From Muribaculaceae bacterium (lineage in GTDB: Bacteria > Pseudomonadota > Alphaproteobacteria > Rs-D84), in the NCBI GenBank assembly GCA_023665245.1, contig JAMPEH010000085.1:1-8574 (forward strand): a stretch of 8,574 nucleotides of DNA. Reading direction: 5' to 3'. Below are positions 6,352 to 8,574 of this stretch, in pieces. A program made the position numbers and the translations under genes. Below the pieces are notes generated by a model. That model did not search any database, was not told where the DNA came from, and saw nothing but the letters and a program-made list of their open reading frames with translations. Within the stretch, counting starts at the first letter, position 1, and each line of letters starts with the position of its first letter.

Positions 6352-6431
6352 GGGAGGGGTATGCTGTGGAGGGGTGTCAAGGGGTGGCCACCGGGAGGTC
6401 GCCGGGGAGTCCGGGGAGGGGTCAGTTGGGG
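6352..6431 (+). other. GGGG-rich tract with G-quadruplex potential
   Basis: GGGG runs lie at 6356-6359, 6371-6374, 6381-6384, 6404-6407, 6413-6416, 6418-6421 and 6428-6431. The last four are separated by 5, 1 and 6 bases, which satisfies the standard four-tetrad quadruplex pattern. The tract lies just downstream of the leftward repressor gene. Confidence 0.7.
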
Positions 6432-6456
6432 CAGATGCCGGAGCGTTGCCATGCCC

Positions 6457-6948
6457 TTACAAGGCCATCGGGGAGGTTGCGAGTTCCATTGGGGTACTTT
6501 GTGGGGATTCCGAGGAAGCGTTTTTTTCGCGTTCAAGTTGCGCGATGCGCTCCTTGAGTCTCCCTATCTCCTCTGCTTGTTTCTGAATGGTGGTAACCAA
6601 CGATGTAATTACTGAAGTGTCTTGCGGTGAAGTATTTTGGCTGTGTATTTCAGTTGGTGCCGTAGGTGGAATGTAGTTTTTCCCGATTGTTGGATCTGTT
6701 TCGATAAGTTCCCGAGATATACCCGGGGAGGTGTTGGTAAGCATCTCCCCCGTTCCGGTAATTAGCCAAATTGGATTGATTTCAGGTGTTGTGTCAAAAA
6801 TATGTGCCAACTTGTCAGAACCAATGGCACCGCCAGGCTGAATATTGCTGATATTACCTCGTTTAAGCCCACACTGCTCTTCAAAGGCTCGTATAGATAA
6901 TCCCTTGTATTCCGCAATTTTTAGGAGACGGTCTCTTATGTCGCTCAT
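6457..6948 (-). CDS. CI-type helix-turn-helix repressor with C-terminal coiled coil
   Basis: The 163-residue protein starts at ATG 6946-6948. A longer frame begins at a TTG at 6957, but the ATG three codons downstream is the more credible start. Residues about 5-40 form a helix-turn-helix, with LSIRAFEEQCGLKRGNIS (17-34) as the DNA-reading part. SDKLAHIF through INPIWLITGTGEML (44-70) is the signature that closes this domain in phage CI-type repressors, common in Bacteroidales prophages and integrative elements. A Pro/Thr-rich linker leads to a predicted coiled coil (about 112-143, with heptads such as QKQAEEIGRLKERIAQLEREK), probably for oligomerisation. There is no S24 peptidase domain, so LexA-like self-cleavage is not expected. 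It is transcribed away from the small-protein operon and faces a dense operator region, so it most likely represses that operon and its own promoter. Confidence 0.85.
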   Translation of the reverse strand: MSDIRDRLLKIAEYKGLSIRAFEEQCGLKRGNISNIQPGGAIGSDKLAHIFDTTPEINPIWLITGTGEMLTNTSPGISRELIETDPTIGKNYIPPTAPTEIHSQNTSPQDTSVITSLVTTIQKQAEEIGRLKERIAQLEREKNASSESPQSTPMELATSPMAL

Positions 6949-6991
6949 TTTTGTCAAAAATAAATGTCAAAAATTTTTGTCGTGTCAAAAA
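6947..6991. promoter_or_regulatory. Operator candidates: repeated TGTCAAAAA
   Basis: TGTCAAAAA occurs at 6952-6960, 6965-6973 and 6983-6991, and its inverse TTTTTGTC at 6948-6955 and 6974-6981. Two symmetric sites result: ATTTTTGTCAAAAAT (6947-6961), with exact 7-1-7 symmetry, and TGTCAAAAATTTTTGTC (6965-6981). They cover the repressor start codon and the -33 box of the rightward promoter, the expected place for repressor binding. Confidence 0.55.
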
Positions 6992-7006
6992 AACGTGTTA
7001 TCTTTG
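6976..7006 (+). promoter_or_regulatory. Rightward promoter of the small-protein operon
   Basis: TTTG (6976-6979), a 19-base spacer and TATCTTTG (6999-7006) match the Bacteroidetes promoter closely. This position rules out any translation start of the first operon gene before about 7010 and supports ATG 7075. Confidence 0.75.
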
Positions 7007-7012
7007 CAGCGT

Positions 7013-7026
7013 GTTCCAGATGGAAC
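7013..7026. promoter_or_regulatory. Inverted repeat centred between two opposed promoters
   Basis: GTTCC (7013-7017) and GGAAC (7022-7026) flank AGAT. The centre (7019.5) almost coincides with that of the larger inverted repeat made by the two -7 boxes (TATCTTTG 6999-7006 and CAAAGATA 7034-7041, centre 7020). A dimer bound here would touch both start sites equally. Confidence 0.5.
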
Positions 7027-7033
7027 GAGCGGC

Positions 7034-7065
7034 CAAAGATACAAAAATTTGGCGATTTTAACAAA
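7034..7065 (-). promoter_or_regulatory. Leftward promoter for the repressor gene
   Basis: Read on the minus strand, TTTG (7065-7062), a 20-base spacer and TATCTTTG (7041-7034) form a full Bacteroidetes promoter. Transcription would begin near 7028 and cross the rightward promoter before reaching the repressor ATG. A second possible minus-strand -7 box, TATTTTTG (6962-6955), would give an almost leaderless repressor message. Confidence 0.6.
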
Positions 7066-7074
7066 TTGAAGAAT

Positions 7075-7284
7075 ATGAGCGATAGCGAAATCAAGACATG
7101 GCAGACGCAGAGCGTCAAGCACAAAGTGGCAACGGTTCTGATGATGGACGGCACCTCCTTCAGCTACGATGAGGAGAACGGGATAGTTTTCACGGCCCCC
7201 GACTTCTATGTGAAGAATCTCGTCAGAAGACTGACCAACGCCTACGGCTGCTCAGTGAAACCGATTATCAACGAAGTAAAATAA
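7075..7284 (+). CDS. First protein of the repressed operon, unknown function (69 aa)
   Basis: The frame can be extended back to 6964, but that would start upstream of the -7 box, so ATG 7075 is chosen, giving MSDSEIKTWQTQ at the N-terminus. The rest alternates charged and hydrophobic stretches (KVATVLMMDGTSFSYDEENGI, then DFYVKNLVRRLTNAYG), suggesting a small alpha/beta fold. No signal peptide, membrane segment or known motif is visible. It is the first gene after the repressor-controlled promoter, the place where early phage or element proteins such as antirepressors, anti-defence proteins or replication accessories usually lie. No specific function is supported. Confidence 0.7.
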   Translation: MSDSEIKTWQTQSVKHKVATVLMMDGTSFSYDEENGIVFTAPDFYVKNLVRRLTNAYGCSVKPIINEVK

Positions 7285-7291
7285 AGAAACA

Positions 7292-7555
7292 ATGAGTGAG
7301 ACAAGAGAAAAGACCAAGAAGCAGCTCCGGCGGATCCTGAGCATAGCCTTCAGCCTCGACGCAGCGATGGAGGAATTCATGAACGACATCACGACCCAAG
7401 ATAATGAAGGTGAGATTGTCTGTAAGACCGAGGAAGACCTTGATGCATGGCTATCAGTATCTGAGTTCTACGATAAACTTCAGGACATGACCTACGACCT
7501 GCACACGGTGATACTTCAGAACTACGAATACAGGAAGGAGGCGGATGATGAGTGA
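7292..7555 (+). CDS. Small acidic helical protein of unknown function (87 aa)
   Basis: It starts 7 bases after the previous stop codon, indicating translational grouping. The N-terminus is basic (EKTKKQLRRIL) and the remainder strongly acidic (FMNDITTQDNEGEIVCKTEEDLDAWLS, ending KEADDE). The predicted structure is mostly helical. There is no membrane segment, zinc-binding pattern or known motif. Its end overlaps the start of the next frame. Small acidic proteins early in phage-type operons sometimes mimic DNA or inhibit host defences; this composition is compatible with that but does not show it. Confidence 0.7.
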   Translation: MSETREKTKKQLRRILSIAFSLDAAMEEFMNDITTQDNEGEIVCKTEEDLDAWLSVSEFYDKLQDMTYDLHTVILQNYEYRKEADDE

Positions 7556-7751
7556 GATGACCCACTGGCGGGTGGCCATCAAGGAATGGAACACGCCGCA
7601 CGAGATAGTGAGCGACAATATAAGCCACATGACCCGGGCGCAGATCATCGAGTTCTACGGGCTCCGGGAGCCGGACGTGGAATACTACCGGATAGAGGTG
7701 GTAGGGGCTGAAGCCCCGGCGCTTCCTCAAAAAGACAAGGGCAATCCGTGA
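7545..7751 (+). CDS. Small protein of unknown function (68 aa)
   Basis: The frame overlaps the end of the previous gene by 11 bases if ATG 7545 is used; ATG 7548 (67 aa) or 7557 (64 aa) are equally possible starts. Overlap of start and stop suggests coupled translation. The core HWRVAIKEWNTPHEIVSDNISHMTRAQIIEFYGL is followed by EPDVEYYRIEVV, which looks like a compact alpha/beta unit. The tail GAEAPALPQKDKGNP is Pro/Ala-rich and probably flexible. No motif identifies it. It is followed after a hairpin region by the tRNA-like element. Confidence 0.65.
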   Translation: MMSEMTHWRVAIKEWNTPHEIVSDNISHMTRAQIIEFYGLREPDVEYYRIEVVGAEAPALPQKDKGNP

Positions 7752-7759
7752 GGACTCCT

Positions 7760-7775
7760 CCGGCAAGAGAGCCGG
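7760..7775 (+). repeat. Hairpin after the third operon gene
   Basis: CCGGC (7760-7764) pairs with GCCGG (7771-7775) around AAGAGA, eight bases after the stop codon. With no T-run following, termination is doubtful; RNA processing or protection of the 3' end is also possible. Confidence 0.4.
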
Positions 7776-7799
7776 TGAAACCAATCTTTAAAATCGGAA

Positions 7800-7827
7800 G
7801 CCCCGTCGGAGCCAAATACGGCGGGGC
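7800..7827 (+). repeat. GC-rich hairpin directly before the tRNA-like element
   Basis: GCCCCGTCG (7800-7808) pairs with CGGCGGGGC (7819-7827) over nine positions with one wobble, around a GAGCCAAATA loop. It ends four bases before the tRNA-like sequence and may act with it in processing. Confidence 0.55.
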
Positions 7828-7831
7828 CATT

Positions 7832-7923
7832 GGGAGGGTAGCTCAGTGGACAGAGCAACGGAGGCAGCCGGAAGGCCGGTAGTGCTGACGAGGTCGCAGG
7901 TTCGAATCCTGCCCCTCCCACCA
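7832..7923 (+). tRNA. tRNA-like element without a canonical anticodon arm
   Basis: The 92-base element has a perfect 7-bp acceptor stem (GGGAGGG 7832-7838 with CCCTCCC 7913-7919), discriminator A and encoded CCA (7921-7923). It has a D arm (GCTC/GAGC with AGTGGACA loop) and a perfect T arm (GCAGG-TTCGAAT-CCTGC, 7896-7912). Between the D and T arms are 40 bases (7857-7895 plus the junction) in which no 5-bp stem with a 7-base loop can be drawn. The left strand of a normal anticodon stem seems present (ACGGA, 7858-7862), as does a normal variable region (AGGTC, 7891-7895). The expected TCCGT is missing, replaced by a segment that can form GGCAGC (7863-7868) with GCTGAC (7884-7889) and an inner CGG/CCG. 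It could be a decayed tRNA, a class II tRNA with an unusual middle, or a tRNA mimic. It lies in the same direction as, and inside, the small-protein operon. Confidence 0.6.
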
Positions 7924-7936
7924 AAATAGAGAAAAG

Positions 7937-8158
7937 ATGAAAAAGACTTCAGAGAGACAGGCTGACACAGCCATCAGGCAGTTGCTGCAGACACTGACGC
8001 GCAACTGGTATGACACCGGGGTGGTCCTTGACAACTACGAGGCGACCCACAATGACTACGAGCTATGCTACTCCAGGGAATACAACGCTCTTAACGCGGC
8101 CCACTTCGCCCTGAAGGAGACCATCGACAAAATCAATAATCAACTAAATAAAAAGTGA
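7937..8158 (+). CDS. Small protein after the tRNA-like element, unknown function (73 aa)
   Basis: It begins 13 bases after the CCA end, so cleavage of the tRNA-like element from the transcript would leave a message with a very short leader. The protein is predicted almost entirely helical: ADTAIRQLLQTLTRNWYDTGVVLDNYEA, then EYNALNAAHFALKETIDKINNQLNKK. It has basic ends and a tyrosine-rich middle. There is no signal peptide, membrane segment or familiar motif. The stop at 8156-8158 is two bases from the stop of the convergent gene on the other strand. A small helical accessory protein of a phage or integrative element is the best description. Confidence 0.7.
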   Translation: MKKTSERQADTAIRQLLQTLTRNWYDTGVVLDNYEATHNDYELCYSREYNALNAAHFALKETIDKINNQLNKK

Positions 8159-8160
8159 GA

Positions 8161-8522
8161 CTATGAATTGTAATACTCATCAATCAGAGCAATCATGCCG
8201 TCCTCGCCACCATCAGAATGTAAGAAGACATGATTTGCAAGATCCGCAGAGGCTTGAGAGACTACACGAGGTATGCCGTAGGCTTCAAGGTCTCCCCGGA
8301 TATAAGCTACATCCATCAGGACTTGCAATTGAAAGCGTCGGCGATCTATCAGTTCTAAGCCAGGAGAAGCAGGCTGAAGTGTATAACTTAATGGAGAAAG
8401 ATTTTCTCGCTCGAAACTCCATAAGTAATATTTAGCAAGCCACACCTTGCTTCCATCGATTTTATTCTGCTCATCATTTTGGAAAATGACAGGAAGAAGA
8501 GATACGAAATAAGACCGGAGAG
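8161..8522 (-). pseudogene. C-terminal remnant of an unidentified gene cut by an insertion sequence
   Basis: The minus-strand frame reads back from TAG at 8161-8163 through about 120 residues with normal amino-acid and codon patterns (for example RRRFQLQVLMDVAYIRGDL and GGEDGMIALIDEYY). Its only available start, ATG at 8559, lies inside the repeats of the putative insertion-sequence end, so about the first 12 residues of that frame are element sequence. I therefore read it as the C-terminal part of a larger gene that lost its 5' end. I do not recognise the family. The overlapping plus frame 8163-8435 is rich in Cys, His, Gln and Arg and is probably a shadow. A chimeric short protein started within the element remains possible. 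Confidence 0.55.
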
Positions 8523-8574
8523 TGTAACCGCTCACTGAAAAGTGTACCACGGTACTCATTCAAAAGTGTACCAC
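8523..8574. mobile_element. End of a probable IS21-family insertion sequence (continues beyond window)
   Basis: AGTGTACC occurs at 8541-8548 and 8565-8572 (as AAAAGTGTACCAC at 8538-8550 and 8562-8574), and a variant AGTGTAACC at 8521-8529. Repeated AAAAGTGTA-type words at 20-24 base spacing next to a TG terminus are typical of IS21-family ends. The terminus is placed at TG 8523. No transposase (istA/istB) is within the window. Confidence 0.5.

Larger units (their letters stand above)
6001..6456. other. Gene-free region between the 84-aa gene and the repressor gene
   Basis: No credible coding frame is present. The plus-strand frames near 6324-6615 and the minus frame 6261-6536 overlap the repressor gene or are composed of Pro/Arg/Gly-rich shadow sequence. 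The region contains two hairpins, a tandem 12-13 bp repeat array, a small CGGC/GCCG hairpin (6198-6210) and a GGGG-rich tract. The word AGGGGT recurs in both orientations (for example 6023, 6052, 6210, 6298, 6355, 6370, 6380). Confidence 0.5.

Noticed and set aside
6261..6536. Minus-strand 91-residue Pro/Arg-rich frame overlapping the repressor gene
   Set aside because: It is a different frame of the repressor's 3' end running into the GGGG tract; the composition is that of translated C-rich DNA.
6964..7074. Upstream extension of the first operon gene to ATG 6964
   Set aside because: It would place the start codon upstream of the promoter -7 box (6999-7006) and add a Lys/Arg-rich segment translated from operator sequence.
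7727..8034. Minus-strand frames containing GGAGFEPATSS and GQDSNLRPRQH
   Set aside because: These peptide strings are the usual false translations of the complement of a tRNA gene; they instead support the tRNA-like call.
8163..8435. Plus-strand 90-residue frame after the small-protein operon
   Set aside because: Rich in Cys, His, Gln and Arg at the N-terminus, while the opposite frame has normal codon patterns; judged an antisense shadow.

Overview
The window looks like a piece of accessory genome from a member of the Bacteroidales. Three things suggest this: several start regions carry the Bacteroidetes promoter core (TAnnTTTG, in places with an upstream TTTG about 20 bases away); there are no convincing Shine-Dalgarno sequences; and the largest gene encodes a TonB-receptor-like outer membrane barrel of the Bacteroidetes type. 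This lineage call is an inference from sequence style.

Layout from left to right. (1) Bases 1-236 hold the C-terminal end of a C-rich gene, possibly a phage terminase-like protein. (2) Bases 237-2653 hold a two-gene type II restriction-modification cassette: a C5-cytosine DNA methyltransferase, then 8 bases later a restriction endonuclease of the SacI family with a visible PD-(D/E)xK core. The methyltransferase leader contains a perfect 17-bp inverted repeat ending 10 bases before the start codon. (3) Bases 2654-4930 hold an outer membrane beta-barrel protein with signal peptide, its own promoter preceded by helically phased direct repeats, and a strong hairpin terminator. (4) Bases 4931-5745 hold no credible gene. 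They contain terminator-like hairpins, a cluster of inverted repeats and a G/T-rich stretch with phased GTTTAC repeats. (5) Bases 5746-6000 encode an 84-residue protein of unknown function. (6) Bases 6001-6456 are again non-coding, with hairpins, four head-to-tail 12-13 bp TTTAGG repeats and a run of GGGG tracts able to form a G-quadruplex. (7) Bases 6457-8158 look like a prophage- or ICE-type control module: a leftward CI-type repressor, a compact face-to-face promoter/operator region, and a rightward operon of four small unknown proteins (69, 87, 68 and 73 aa). A tRNA-like sequence lies between the third and fourth. (8) Bases 8159-8574 hold a leftward gene whose 5' part is cut off by what looks like the end of an IS21-family insertion sequence.

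How the parts fit: the methyltransferase protects host DNA from its partner nuclease. The repressor probably sets the on/off state of the small-protein operon. The two non-coding repeat regions have the look of replication, transfer or recombination sites, but no integrase, relaxase or replication gene is visible here. The most unusual object is the tRNA-like element at 7832-7923: acceptor, D and T arms plus CCA are all well formed, but no canonical anticodon arm can be drawn.
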